A stretch of DNA of 64,000 nt, taken from positions 1 to 64,000 of the forward strand of contig NZ_JAAVLW010000007.1 in NCBI RefSeq assembly GCF_013114835.1, given 5' to 3'. Position 1 is the stretch's first letter; each line of letters starts with the position of its first letter. The notes beneath the pieces are model-generated. The model was not told the DNA's origin, made no database searches, and worked only from the letters and a program-made list of their open reading frames with translations. The stretch is from Bradyrhizobium archetypum (GTDB lineage Bacteria > Pseudomonadota > Alphaproteobacteria > Rhizobiales > Xanthobacteraceae). Positions 6,498 through 14,960 of the stretch are shown piece after piece. The position numbers and the translations under genes were made by a program.

Positions 6498-6983
6498 ATG
6501 GCACTACGCGATCTCATTCCGTGGAACGACGGCTCTCGTGATCTGAGTCTGCACCGCAACGAGCCCAATCCGTTCCTCGCGCTTCACCGCGAGATGAATC
6601 GGCTCTTCGACGATGCGTTCCGCTCGTTCGACATCGCTCCGTTCAGCTCCCATGCGATGGGCTGGCCGAAGCTCGAGGTCAACGAGACCGAAAAGGAAGT
6701 CAAGGTTATCGCTGAACTTCCCGGTCTCGAAGAGAAGGACGTCAACGTCGAACTGAGGAGCGGCATGTTGACGATCAGCGGTGAGAAGAAGAGCGAGACC
6801 GAAGACAAGGAACGTCGCTTCAGCGAACGCTACTATGGGCATTTCGAGCGTTCCATCCCGGTCGACGATATCGATCAGGATAAGGTTGGAGCGTCGTTCA
6901 AGAACGGCGTCCTCACCGTAACGCTGCCGAAATCACCTGCCGCGCAGCAGAAGGTGAAGCGGATCGCCATCAACGGCAAGTAA
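6498..6983 (+). CDS. Hsp20 small heat-shock protein, class C-like
   Basis: 161 residues. AAAGGAGG lies 7 bases upstream of the ATG. The N-terminal arm (MALRDLIPWNDGSRDLSLHR, then FLALHREMNRLFDDAFRSFD) and the alpha-crystallin domain with VNVELRSGMLTISGEKKSET and the closing ASFKNGVLTVTLPKS motif are complete, with a C-terminal IAI anchor. It is only distantly related to the upstream Hsp20, so the pair is not a recent duplication. A cytoplasmic holdase. Its leader shows no ROSE-like anti-SD strand; expression probably follows the upstream promoter. Confidence 0.93.
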   Translation: MALRDLIPWNDGSRDLSLHRNEPNPFLALHREMNRLFDDAFRSFDIAPFSSHAMGWPKLEVNETEKEVKVIAELPGLEEKDVNVELRSGMLTISGEKKSETEDKERRFSERYYGHFERSIPVDDIDQDKVGASFKNGVLTVTLPKSPAAQQKVKRIAINGK

Positions 6984-6990
6984 CCGCGCG

Positions 6991-7019
6991 GCGGGCGGGA
7001 GCCTTGTGCTCTCGCCCGC
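6991..7019 (+). terminator. GC-rich hairpin after the hsp20 pair
   Basis: A 12-bp stem (6991-7002 with 7008-7019, one G-U pair), 5-base loop. No T tract follows, so it may be a rho-assisted or stabilising hairpin. Confidence 0.4.
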
Positions 7020-7093
7020 GCCGAAGGCGTTGCCGACCAATGACGGGTCAATCGAACTCGAATAGAGAGGAGCCAATGTAAGGAGTTGTAACC

Positions 7094-7456
7094 ATGAACA
7101 CGGTCTGGAAAAAAGACATGATCGCCGATGTCGTCAATCTTGTAATCGGCCTGGGCTTGTTCGTGTCGCCGTGGGCGTTGGGGTTTGCCGCTGAAAGCCC
7201 CGCCAACTGGAATGCCTGGTTGAGCGGCATCCTGATCGCCGCGCTTGCCGTAACGGCGTTGGCGATTTTCGCCGAATGGCAGGAGTGGCTAGCCTTGGCC
7301 GCCGGTGTTTGGGTGGCGCTGTCGCCGTGGGTGGCGCATCTTTCGGCCAACCAGTCGTCGACGACACTCCAAGTCGTCGCCGGGATCGTGGTGGCCGCCG
7401 TTGCGGCGCTGCGACTGTGGTACTTGCATCAGAGCCATCCCCGCGTGACGGCCTGA
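7094..7456 (+). CDS. SPW-repeat inner-membrane protein
   Basis: 120 residues with two copies of the SPW repeat: GLFVSPWALGF (about residues 20-30) and VALSPWVAHL (about 74-83). Each lies in a pair of predicted membrane helices, four helices in all. The role of SPW proteins is unknown. TAAGGAG lies before the ATG. The gene follows the hsp20 pair on the same strand and ends at a terminator, so the three may form one stress-induced unit with the SPW protein protecting or sensing the membrane; the latter is inference. Confidence 0.85.
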   Translation: MNTVWKKDMIADVVNLVIGLGLFVSPWALGFAAESPANWNAWLSGILIAALAVTALAIFAEWQEWLALAAGVWVALSPWVAHLSANQSSTTLQVVAGIVVAAVAALRLWYLHQSHPRVTA

Positions 7457-7466
7457 TGCTTGGCGA

Positions 7467-7495
7467 GGGAGGCTGCTGGCAGCCTCCCTTCGCTT
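7467..7495 (+). terminator. rho-independent terminator
   Basis: A 9-bp stem (GGGAGGCTG with CAGCCTCCC, 7467-7475/7480-7488), loop CTGG, followed by TTCGCTTTGT on the plus strand. Confidence 0.65.
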
Positions 7496-7672
7496 TGTCT
7501 GGACCGGGCTAAGTTTGCTTGCACATCGGACGTGAAATCGCCCGCGACGCCAGGTTCTTGTTTTCCAGCCTCGCTCGACCGAAACCAATCGCTCCCAGCA
7601 AGAACATCCACAAGGCGCCACCGGCCGTCAGGATGGTTGATCATGACGGCCGGCCCGGCAACCGGCACCGGT

Positions 7673-8803
7673 TCAGTTGTCCTTGCGCGCAACCGTCGGG
7701 GCGGCCTCGAGGCCATGCCCGTTGGCAGCGGCCGAAAGTGCGGCGATGGAGGGGAGTTCGAGCTGCGGCGCAGGGTGCTTACGCAGCATCTTCTGATAGA
7801 TCTTGACGTAGTCGGAGGCCATCCGCGCGGCGGAGAACCGCTCTTCAAAGCGTGCGCGGATCGCCTTGCGGTCCAGCGCCAGCAATTCCGGGATAGCGCG
7901 GACGGCCTCGTCGACGTCGGAGACGATACGGCCGGTGAGCCGATCCTCGATGATTTCCGGCACCGATCCGCAACGGAAAGCCAGGACCGGCGTGCCGCAG
8001 GCCATCGCCTCGATCATCACAAGGCCAAAGGGTTCGGGCCAATCGATCGGGAACAGCAGCCCGGCGGCCTGACCGAGGAATTCACCTTTGGCATTGTCAT
8101 TGATCTCGCCGATAAACTCGATCCCGCCGCCGTCGAGCATCGGCGCGATGACGTCGCGGAAATAGGCTTCGTCGGCCTTGTCGACCTTGGCCGCGATCTT
8201 CAGCGGAAGACCCGCCGCGCGGGCAATCGCGATGGCGCGGTCAGGCCGTTTCTCCGGCGAGATGCGGCCGAGGAAGGCGAGATAGCCGCCATGCTGCCCG
8301 AGGCGGGGCTTGTGCAGGCCGACCGGCAAACCGTGATAGACCGTGCCGACAAAGTTCACGCCCGGAAGCGGCGCGCGCTGCGCGTTCGATATCGAGACCA
8401 GCGGCATGTCGGAAAATCGCCGGTAGAACGGCATATGGTCGGCGAGGTCCTGCCGGCCGTGCAGGGTCGTCAGCGTCCGGTTGCGTTCGGAGCGGAACAG
8501 CGGGAAATGCAGATAGTCGACGTGGAAGTGCAGAATATCGAACTCGTCGGCGCGCTCGCGCACCTTGTCGAGCATGATCATGTGGTGGGGAAGGGGGTCG
8601 CGGACGTCGGGATCGAGGCGCAGGGCGCGCGGCGTGCAGGGAACGAGCTCGGCGGACGTGATGGAATCCTCGCTCGCGAACAGCGTCACCTGATGTCCCT
8701 GCCGGACTAATTCCTCCGTCAGGTAGGCAACGACCCGTTCGGTCCCGCCATAGAGCCGCGGCGGCACGCTCTCGAACAGCGGGGCAATTTGCGCAATCCT
8801 CAT
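7673..8803 (-). CDS. GT4-family glycosyltransferase
   Basis: 376 residues from the ATG at 8803 (GGAGAG upstream). Two Rossmann-like halves of the GT-B fold are visible. The N-terminal half starts MRIAQIAPLFESVPPRLYGG with the glycine-rich YGGTERVV acceptor loop, and the C-terminal half has FLGRISPEKRPDRAI and the nucleotide-sugar motif EPFGLVMIEAMACGTPV (about residues 258-275). Such enzymes move a sugar from a nucleotide donor, typically to a polysaccharide, lipid or small solute. The acceptor cannot be read. A longer open frame to 9097 runs through tRNA-like sequence and is not a real N-terminus. It faces the SPW gene across a terminator. Confidence 0.88.
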   Translation of the reverse strand: MRIAQIAPLFESVPPRLYGGTERVVAYLTEELVRQGHQVTLFASEDSITSAELVPCTPRALRLDPDVRDPLPHHMIMLDKVRERADEFDILHFHVDYLHFPLFRSERNRTLTTLHGRQDLADHMPFYRRFSDMPLVSISNAQRAPLPGVNFVGTVYHGLPVGLHKPRLGQHGGYLAFLGRISPEKRPDRAIAIARAAGLPLKIAAKVDKADEAYFRDVIAPMLDGGGIEFIGEINDNAKGEFLGQAAGLLFPIDWPEPFGLVMIEAMACGTPVLAFRCGSVPEIIEDRLTGRIVSDVDEAVRAIPELLALDRKAIRARFEERFSAARMASDYVKIYQKMLRKHPAPQLELPSIAALSAAANGHGLEAAPTVARKDN

Positions 8804-9391
8804 GTTACTCTCCGTTCGTATGTCTTGGCCGGCCTTACCGCCGGGCGAGGCCCGGTGGCTGACCGCCTTGTTCTTGATCGCGGACTGTCGCGCCGCCGCA
8901 TGTTGCCAACGGCGCGCGGCTATGAACTTGAAAGGACCAAACTGGTTCCAGGCGTTTCGCTCGGAGCGAAAAACCCAGCGGCCCACTATGCGCCGGCTCG
9001 CCAGCAACGAGGCCAGAGCCAGGCGGGCGCTGGGAGAGGATCGGACGAACCGCGTCCAGGCCGAAGACGAGGGTTCGATTCCCTTCGCCCGCTCCATGGT
9101 TCAAAATTTATTCAAGATATCGCTGTTATCGTGCCACATATGAATGCTCCACAGGCGCCCGGCGGTGGCGAGCCAACACGCGCTGATTGTGCAGGCAATG
9201 CGTTAACGGCAATTTGGTGCATTTCCAAAAGCAAAATACGCGCTTGCTAACCATGCCTTACGGAACGCCTGGACTCGACACAAAATCAATCCGATTGAGA
9301 CACAATGTCGGCGAGTAGGGTTGAAACGTTGACCGCCAAGCATCACCCGTTCAAATTATTTTGCAGAATATGGGCTCACAGGGGGACTGTA
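8804..9391. other. intergenic stretch with a tRNA-like remnant
   Basis: The open frames here are tRNA and repeat shadows. Apart from the tRNA-Gly pseudogene (9023-9096) I see a short hairpin (TTTCGCTC/GAGCGAAA, around 8959) and AT-rich sequence near 9100-9390 that should hold the promoter of the binding-protein gene. Confidence 0.5.
9023..9096 (+). pseudogene. decayed tRNA-Gly copy (att-like repeat)
   Basis: 74 bases, the same length as the intact tRNA-Gly at 2221-2294. The acceptor strands are intact and fully complementary (GCGGGCG with CGCCCGC). From the TCC anticodon position (9055-9057) to the CCA end (9096) only a few bases differ, and similarity continues several bases past CCA (TG.TT). 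The D arm and 5' anticodon strand have lost all pairing, so a functional tRNA is excluded. It is either a decayed duplicate tRNA or the far attachment site of an element inserted in tRNA-Gly. Confidence 0.65.
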
Positions 9392-11773
9392 ATGGGAGCT
9401 ACGATCGGCATCACTCGTTGGCGAATGGAGCAATGGTCCTGGGCTTCGGCCCGTGACGCCGTGCGCCGCCTCAATATCGCCCCGCGGCGCATCGCTGTGG
9501 CGGCGCTGGTGGTGGCCGCGATGGCCGGTTCGGCGGTGAGCGATCGGGCATCCGCGGCGCCTCCTCCGGGCAACAATGAAATCCGGATCGGCAATACCGC
9601 TCCTTACACCGGTCCGGCTTCTGCCTATGGCGTGATCGCCAAGGTCATCTCGGCCTATCTGGACAAGGTCAACGCCGAGGGTGGCATCAATGGCCGCAAG
9701 GTCAACATGATCACCTATGACGACGCCTACGAACCCATCAAGACGATGGAGATGACCCGCAAGCTGGTCGAGGAGGACCAGGTTCTCTTTACGTTGGCGA
9801 CGATCGGCACGAACACGAATGCCGCGATCCAGCCCTATTTGAATTCAAAGAAGGTTCCGCAGCTGTTTGCCTTGTCGGGCGCGGCGGCCTGGGACCAGCC
9901 GCGCGAATTTCCCTGGACCATGGGCTTCCTGCCGACCTACACGGCTGAGGCGCAAATCTTTGCCCAGTATATCCTGGAGAACCATCCGCGCAGCCGGATC
10001 GCCGTCCTCTATCAGGAGGACGGAATGGGCAAGGAATACTTGAAGGGCCTGAAGGACGGCCTGGGCGGCAAGGTCGCGATCGTGGCCGAGGCTCCCTACA
10101 AGGTCACCGACACCAATATCGATGCGCAGATGGCCAAGCTGAAGGCCTCCAACGCCGACGTCTTCATCGAATTCACCACGCCGAAATTCGCCATCATGGC
10201 GATCCGGCGAAGCGCCGAACTCGGCTGGCGGCCGGCACATTTCGTCGCCTCGATCGCCAATTCGTACTCGGCCGTGATTCAGCCGGCGGGCGCGCAAAAT
10301 GCGGAAGGCCTGCTCTCGGCGGCATACAGGCTCGAGGGCGAAGACGCGGCGGCAGCCGGTGACGCCGTGTTCCGCGAGTGGAGCGCCTTCATGCAGCGCT
10401 ATGTCCCGAGCGTGAGCAAGACCAACGGCCAGGCCGTGCTCGGCTATCTCGTCAGCAAGACGCTGGTCGAGGTGCTGAAGAACTGCGGCGACGATCTCTC
10501 GCGCGAAAACATCATGAAGCAGGCCCGCAACATCAAGGGTGTCCAGCTTCCGATGATGGTGCAGGGCATCCTGATCAATACCAGCCCGTCCGATCATGCG
10601 CCGATCGAGCAGATGCGGATGATGCGCTTTACCAACGGCAACTGGCAGCATTTCGGCCCGGTGCGCAGCGGTATTGATCCGGGTGCGGTCAGCGATTCCT
10701 TCAAGACGATCTTCAAGTACGGCACCGCCACCAAGCGCGATCTGGCCAATCAGCTCAACGCCAACACGGTGAGCCTGATGACGGGTTCGTTCGGCTCGAC
10801 CTATGCCCAGGTGGGCGCCGATCTCGCCTCCGTGCTCGACAACGGCACCAACTTGCGGATCCTGCCGGTGATGGGCCGCGGATCGGTACAGGCGGTGGCG
10901 GACATCCTGCTGCTGCGAGGCGTCGACGCTGGCATCGTGCGCAAGGACACGCTCGCCTATCTCGATCGCAAGGACTTCGCCAAGGACATCCGCAACCAGT
11001 TCGTCTATGTGGCCAAGATGTTCAACGAGGAAATGCACGTCCTCGCGCCGAAGACGATCACCAACATGCGGGAACTCGACGGCAAGACCGTGGTGGTCGA
11101 TTTGCCCGACAGCTCGACCTTCGTGACCGCGATCAACGTGTTCGAACGGCTCGGAATCAGGCCGCATCTGATCTATCAGGAGCCGCGACTGGCGGTGGAC
11201 ATGCTGCGCAAGGGCGAGGTCGATGCGATCGTTGCGATCGAAGGCAAGCCGCTGCAATGGCTGAACCAGGTCAACGACCGCAACCTGCATCTGGTCCCGG
11301 TCGAGTACGCCAAGACCCTGCAGGAGGAGTATCTGCCGTCCAAGCTTTCGTCGGCGGATTACCCCGGCCTCGTGCCGGATGGCGGCTACGTCGAGACGGT
11401 CGCCGCAGAGGCCGTGCTGGCGTCGTATAACTGGGCGCCGAACAGCGACCGCTACCGCCGCCTCTCGCTGCTGGTGGATACGATGTTCGACAAGGTCGCA
11501 CAGTTGCAGCGTCCGCCGTTCCACCCGAAGTGGCGGGAAATGGCGCCGCGGGCGACGGTGTCCGGCTGGACCCGCTTCAAGGCGGCGCAGGAATGGCTCG
11601 ACCGCAACATGCCGCCGGCTGCTTCCGTGTCGGCAGCATCGGGTGCCGTGCCGGCTCCCGCGCCGGTTGCCGCCCCGGCCGCCGCATTCTCGTCGCCCCA
11701 GGAGCGCGATCCCCTGTATCGGGAATTCCTTGAGTGGCGCGCCAGCCGCGCCAAGGCCGGCGCCAACCGGTAA
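9392..11773 (+). CDS. fused double substrate-binding protein (LivK-like + TAXI-like)
   Basis: 793 residues from the ATG at 9392 (GGGGGA upstream; the frame stays open further 5'). A hydrophobic export segment lies at about residues 33-55 (IAVAALVVAAMAGSAVSDRA). Residues about 65-400 are a type 1 periplasmic binding fold of the branched-chain amino-acid/amide class (IRIGNTAPYTGPASAYGVIA, YDDAYEPIKTMEMTRKLVEE, AVLYQEDGMGKEYLKGLKDG). Residues about 460-720 are a TAXI-type TRAP receptor fold (TGSFGSTYAQVGADLASVL, RGVDAGIVRKDTLAYL, DLPDSSTFVTAINVFERLG). An Ala/Pro-rich tail follows. No ABC or TRAP permease is nearby, so it may be a periplasmic sensor or work with a remote transporter. Single-chain fusion of these two receptor classes is unusual. 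Confidence 0.85.
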   Translation: MGATIGITRWRMEQWSWASARDAVRRLNIAPRRIAVAALVVAAMAGSAVSDRASAAPPPGNNEIRIGNTAPYTGPASAYGVIAKVISAYLDKVNAEGGINGRKVNMITYDDAYEPIKTMEMTRKLVEEDQVLFTLATIGTNTNAAIQPYLNSKKVPQLFALSGAAAWDQPREFPWTMGFLPTYTAEAQIFAQYILENHPRSRIAVLYQEDGMGKEYLKGLKDGLGGKVAIVAEAPYKVTDTNIDAQMAKLKASNADVFIEFTTPKFAIMAIRRSAELGWRPAHFVASIANSYSAVIQPAGAQNAEGLLSAAYRLEGEDAAAAGDAVFREWSAFMQRYVPSVSKTNGQAVLGYLVSKTLVEVLKNCGDDLSRENIMKQARNIKGVQLPMMVQGILINTSPSDHAPIEQMRMMRFTNGNWQHFGPVRSGIDPGAVSDSFKTIFKYGTATKRDLANQLNANTVSLMTGSFGSTYAQVGADLASVLDNGTNLRILPVMGRGSVQAVADILLLRGVDAGIVRKDTLAYLDRKDFAKDIRNQFVYVAKMFNEEMHVLAPKTITNMRELDGKTVVVDLPDSSTFVTAINVFERLGIRPHLIYQEPRLAVDMLRKGEVDAIVAIEGKPLQWLNQVNDRNLHLVPVEYAKTLQEEYLPSKLSSADYPGLVPDGGYVETVAAEAVLASYNWAPNSDRYRRLSLLVDTMFDKVAQLQRPPFHPKWREMAPRATVSGWTRFKAAQEWLDRNMPPAASVSAASGAVPAPAPVAAPAAAFSSPQERDPLYREFLEWRASRAKAGANR

Positions 11774-11810
11774 TCAGGCGCTCCGGCACCAACGGTTCGA
11801 GAAATCGTAG

Positions 11811-11846
11811 CGGGCGGCTTCTGTCATGGAAGCCGCCCGTTTCGTT
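11811..11846 (+). terminator. rho-independent terminator
   Basis: A perfect 11-bp stem (CGGGCGGCTTC with GAAGCCGCCCG, 11811-11821/11829-11839), 7-base loop, then TTTCGTT. It ends the binding-protein gene. Confidence 0.8.
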
Positions 11847-11882
11847 GCTCGCGATGAGATTCTGAGCCGGATCGTCACCGGT

Positions 11883-12266
11883 TCACAAAATCCCCTTGAC
11901 GTCTGTTCTCGCAAGATCGCTCCCGACATAGAGCAGGGGGCAGCGATGCTGATTCGCGACCTCATAGGCGAAGCAGTCGCCGAGATTGAGACCGGCGGCG
12001 TGAATGCCTTTTCCCCACCGCGCATAGGCGCGCGCCACTCTTCGCGCCGAAGCCAGTGAAACGGCGATGATATTGACTCCGAGCCCGTCGATCAGGCCTT
12101 CCATCTCCTCGCCGACGTTGCGGCGGTCTGCGACGATCAATGCCTCCGCGACGGTTCCCGCCGAGATCAGTATCTCATCTTCCGCTTCCAGCACGGCGAT
12201 GCAGGCGTCGGCCTCGGCTTCGCCGAGCACGACAGCCATCAATGCGGATGTATCGACTGCGATCAT
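11883..12266 (-). CDS. vapC: VapC-type PIN-domain toxin
   Basis: 127 residues. The acidic PIN residues are all present: D5 (VDTSAL), E41 (TVAEAL), D97 (LNLGDCFAY) and D117 (YVGSDLARTD), so an active, metal-dependent endoribonuclease is expected. Its ATG overlaps the stop of the upstream antitoxin gene as ATGA, the standard toxin-antitoxin coupling. The gene is convergent with the binding-protein gene's terminator. Confidence 0.92.
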   Translation of the reverse strand: MIAVDTSALMAVVLGEAEADACIAVLEAEDEILISAGTVAEALIVADRRNVGEEMEGLIDGLGVNIIAVSLASARRVARAYARWGKGIHAAGLNLGDCFAYEVANQHRCPLLYVGSDLARTDVKGIL

Positions 12267-12520
12267 CCGGGCAGGCCGTCGTCACCGTAGAGAAAATCCT
12301 GGCTCCTTGCAGCGTTTGGCCCGGCTGCTGCTTTTGCCTTGCCGCTGGCGCGCATGGCCTCGAGCAGGGCTCGGCGCGTCTTTCGGTTCGGCGCTGCCGT
12401 CACCGGCACCAGCCGCGCGGCGGCCTGGCCGTGACGTGTCAAAATTACCTCATCACCGGCTTCGGCGCGTCGCACCAATTCGGTCAATTGCCCCTTGGCT
12501 TCGGAGACGGGGATACGCAT
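12263..12520 (-). CDS. vapB: VapB/Phd-type antitoxin
   Basis: 85 residues from the ATG at 12520. The first ~50 residues form a Phd/YefM-type DNA-binding fold (MRIPVSEAKGQLTELVRRAE, then EVILTRHGQAAARLVPV), while the C-terminal ~35 (GKAKAAAGPNAARSQDFLYG) should wrap the toxin. The start matches the family opening; a longer frame to 12586 runs across the promoter and operator and is rejected. It neutralises VapC and represses the operon. Confidence 0.88.
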   Translation of the reverse strand: MRIPVSEAKGQLTELVRRAEAGDEVILTRHGQAAARLVPVTAAPNRKTRRALLEAMRASGKAKAAAGPNAARSQDFLYGDDGLPG

Positions 12521-12557
12521 GGCGTGCCTCGATCGGCGATAAACGGGTCTGCTCCAA

Positions 12558-12586
12558 CGCATAGACCATTTAATGGTCCAATTCAA
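12558..12586 (-). promoter_or_regulatory. vapBC promoter with palindromic operator
   Basis: On the minus strand TTGAAT (12586-12581) and TATGCG (12563-12558) are 17 bases apart. The spacer holds the perfect palindrome GACCATTTAATGGTC (12564-12578), well placed for autorepression by VapBC. Confidence 0.6.
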
Positions 12587-12760
12587 TTGTTGCGCGCGCG
12601 AGTAGTCGGATTCGGCCGATGGACCGCCAGCGCGCGCCCGCTCAGCTATGGATAGCTACATGCCGACAATGCAGGGCTCAGCGGCATAAAATTAGTGTAT
12701 CGGCATCACAGCGCCGGGCCCTGTTCCCGCGCCACGCGCCAAAAATTTCGGAGGAAATTC

Positions 12761-13987
12761 ATGTCGGCTCTGCCACTTTCGGGCATCAAAATTCTCGACC
12801 TGACGCGGGTGCTCGCGGGCCCGCTGTCGGCGCAGATGCTCGCCGATCTCGGCGCCGAGGTGATCAAGATCGAGCGTCCCGGCGGCGGCGACGACGCCCG
12901 CGCCTTCGGCCCGCCTTACCTCAGGGATCCCGAGGGGAAGAACAACAATAACAACTCGTTCTATCTCTGCGCCAACCGCAACAAAAAATCCGTCACCGTC
13001 AATATCGCAACTGCGGAAGGGCAGGACATCGTCCGCGAGCTTGCCAAGAGCTGCGACGTGATGATGGAGAATTACAAGGTCGGCGACCTCAAGCGCTACC
13101 GGCTTGATTATGAATCGATCAGGGCCATCAACCCCGGTATCATCTATTGCTCGGTGACCGGCTTCGGCCAGACCGGACCCTACGCGCCGCGCGCCGGCTA
13201 TGATGCGATCCTGCAGGCGATGGGCGGCCTGATGAGCGTCACCGGCCATATCGACGGCGAGCCCGGCGCCGGCCCGATGAAGGTCGGGCCCTCGATCGTC
13301 GACTACATGACCGGCATGAACGCCTCGATCGGCATTCTGGCCGCGCTCTATCACCGCAAGGCCAATGGCGGCGAGGGGCAGCATGTCGACGTTTGCCTGT
13401 TCGACACCGTCATCGCGGCGCTGTCGCATTACGCGCAGATCTTTCTGGTCAACGGCCAGACTCCGCCGCGGCGCGGCACATGGGGCAATGGCGGCATGCC
13501 CGCCGGCGTGTTCCGCTGCACCGACGGCGAGCTGATGCTGGTGGTCGGCAATGACGGCCAGTTCCAGCGCACCTGCGCCGTGCTCGGCGCGCCCGAGCTC
13601 GCGACCGATCCGCGCTTCGTCAAGAACAACGACCGCGTCGTCCACGGCAAGGAGATCATGGCGATCTTCGCCGGGCTGTTCCTGAAGAAACCGGTCGCCT
13701 ATTGGCTGGACGAGCTGGAGAAGGCCGGCGTCCCCTCAGGTCCCATCAACGATTTCTCGCAGGTGTTCAATGATCCCCACGTGCAATCGCGCGGCATGCG
13801 GGTCAAGGTCAATCACCCGTTCGAGCCCGACCTGTCGCTGATCCGCAACGCCATCACCTTCTCCGGCACCCCTGTGAAGGAATATCGCGCGCCGCCGCTG
13901 CTCGGCGCGGATACCAAGGACGTGCTGGCCACGATCGGCTACGATGCGGCAAAGGTCGAAGCGCTGAAGGAGAAGAAGGTTATCTGA
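12761..13987 (+). CDS. class III CoA transferase (CaiB/BaiF family)
   Basis: 408 residues from the ATG at 12761 (GGAGGAAATTC before it). The family landmarks are present: LPLSGIKILDLTRVLAGPLS at the N-terminus, the CoA-contact region GAEVIKIERPGGGDD, and the catalytic aspartate in KVGPSIVDYMTGM (about residue 183). It transfers CoA between an acyl-CoA and a free carboxylic acid. The substrate is not readable; relatives act on formyl/oxalyl, carnitine, succinyl or mesaconyl groups. It stands alone between vapBC and ridA. Confidence 0.92.
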   Translation: MSALPLSGIKILDLTRVLAGPLSAQMLADLGAEVIKIERPGGGDDARAFGPPYLRDPEGKNNNNNSFYLCANRNKKSVTVNIATAEGQDIVRELAKSCDVMMENYKVGDLKRYRLDYESIRAINPGIIYCSVTGFGQTGPYAPRAGYDAILQAMGGLMSVTGHIDGEPGAGPMKVGPSIVDYMTGMNASIGILAALYHRKANGGEGQHVDVCLFDTVIAALSHYAQIFLVNGQTPPRRGTWGNGGMPAGVFRCTDGELMLVVGNDGQFQRTCAVLGAPELATDPRFVKNNDRVVHGKEIMAIFAGLFLKKPVAYWLDELEKAGVPSGPINDFSQVFNDPHVQSRGMRVKVNHPFEPDLSLIRNAITFSGTPVKEYRAPPLLGADTKDVLATIGYDAAKVEALKEKKVI

Positions 13988-14137
13988 TCGCGGCGTCGAC
14001 AGATTTCTGTACCAGCGGCACCAGCCCGAAGATGGCGATTAGATTTTGACACAGACGCTTCCATCGATATCGAAGCATGCCTGCCTCGGATTGAACTAGC
14101 ATGCCACCGTCGATCAGTTTGTTCGGAGGGTGGAACG

Positions 14138-14530
14138 ATGAAGCGGGAAGTCATTCACGTCGAACCGATCTCGTCCTGGCTTGCCAAGCGGGGCGCGCCG
14201 GTATCGCCGGTTACACGCGGTGGCGGCATGGTGTTCGTGTCAGGCCTACCGCCGTTCGATCCCAATACCGGCGAGCTCTTCACCGGCCCGATCGAGCGTC
14301 AGACCGAACTCGTTCTTACGCAATTGAAACTGTGCCTGGAAACTGCGGGCACGTCGCTGCAGAACGTGATGAAGTGCAACGTCTACTGCACTTCGGCCGC
14401 GCACTTCACCGCCGTCAACGCGATCTACGCGCGCTATTTCCCGAAAGATCCTCCGGCGCGCATCTTCGTTTGCGTGCCCGAATGGTTCGCGCCGTTCGAT
14501 ATCGAGATCGATTGCGTCGCGGTCGCGTAG
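14138..14530 (+). CDS. RidA-family protein
   Basis: 130 residues with GGAGGG before the ATG. It has the chorismate-mutase-like RidA fold: FVSGLPPFDPNTGELFTGPI, then QTELVLTQLKLCLETAGTSL, NVMKCNVYCTSAAHF, and the arginine needed for imine hydrolysis in PPARIFVCVPEW (near residue 108). RidA proteins hydrolyse reactive enamines/imines released by PLP enzymes. The C-terminal VEVARLPKD segment of classic RidA is replaced by VPEWFAPFDIEIDCVAVA, so it belongs to a sub-branch and may have a different substrate. Confidence 0.88.
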   Translation: MKREVIHVEPISSWLAKRGAPVSPVTRGGGMVFVSGLPPFDPNTGELFTGPIERQTELVLTQLKLCLETAGTSLQNVMKCNVYCTSAAHFTAVNAIYARYFPKDPPARIFVCVPEWFAPFDIEIDCVAVA

Positions 14531-14542
14531 GCGCCGCCCCAT

Positions 14543-14869
14543 TCAGCGCAGGCCCTGACGGTCGACCAGAATTCGATGAATCTGGATGAACTCCGGCAGC
14601 TCGATCAAAAACTCCGGGTCGCGGGCGAGATGGTGAACCTTGGTCGGCTCGCCTTTGGTGAAGGCGGTCATCGACTCCAGATCGCTCCAGTAGGAGATCG
14701 TGGTAAACCAGCTCTCCTGTTCACGGTCTTCCCGGAATAGCTGCACGCCCAGCGCGGTTCTCTCCAGCGGCGGGATTCCTTCGGCTTTGATATAGGCCTC
14801 ATAGCTATCCGCAATGTCGGGTCGCGTCCGGCCGCGCCAGATGCGGGCGATGGTCGGCTGGGTAGGCAT
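14543..14869 (-). CDS. ABM-like (antibiotic biosynthesis monooxygenase fold) protein
   Basis: 108 residues from the ATG at 14869 with GGAGAAG upstream; the longer frame to 14962 has no start signal. The order of elements (IARIWRGRTRPDIADSYEAY, then GVQLFREDREQESWFTTISY, then a helix and the final strand EFIQIHRILVD) fits the dimeric ferredoxin-like ABM fold. Members are cofactor-free monooxygenases or simply binding proteins. It is convergent with ridA (12-base gap) and downstream of the haloperoxidase-like gene on the same strand. Confidence 0.65.
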   Translation of the reverse strand: MPTQPTIARIWRGRTRPDIADSYEAYIKAEGIPPLERTALGVQLFREDREQESWFTTISYWSDLESMTAFTKGEPTKVHHLARDPEFLIELPEFIQIHRILVDRQGLR

Positions 14870-14960
14870 GGGCTTCTCCGTCCTGAACTTGGCCTGAGCC
14901 ACAACGACGATCTCGCCCAGCTCGTTCCCGATCGAAAAACTCTTGCACGTCATGGAGTAC

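Noticed and set aside
8804..9097. N-terminal extension of the glycosyltransferase up to 9097
   Set aside because: It is a translation of tRNA-like sequence (the MERAKGIEPSSSAW type of text, known as an antisense-tRNA artefact). The GT4 fold begins exactly at the ATG at 8803, which has a ribosome binding site.
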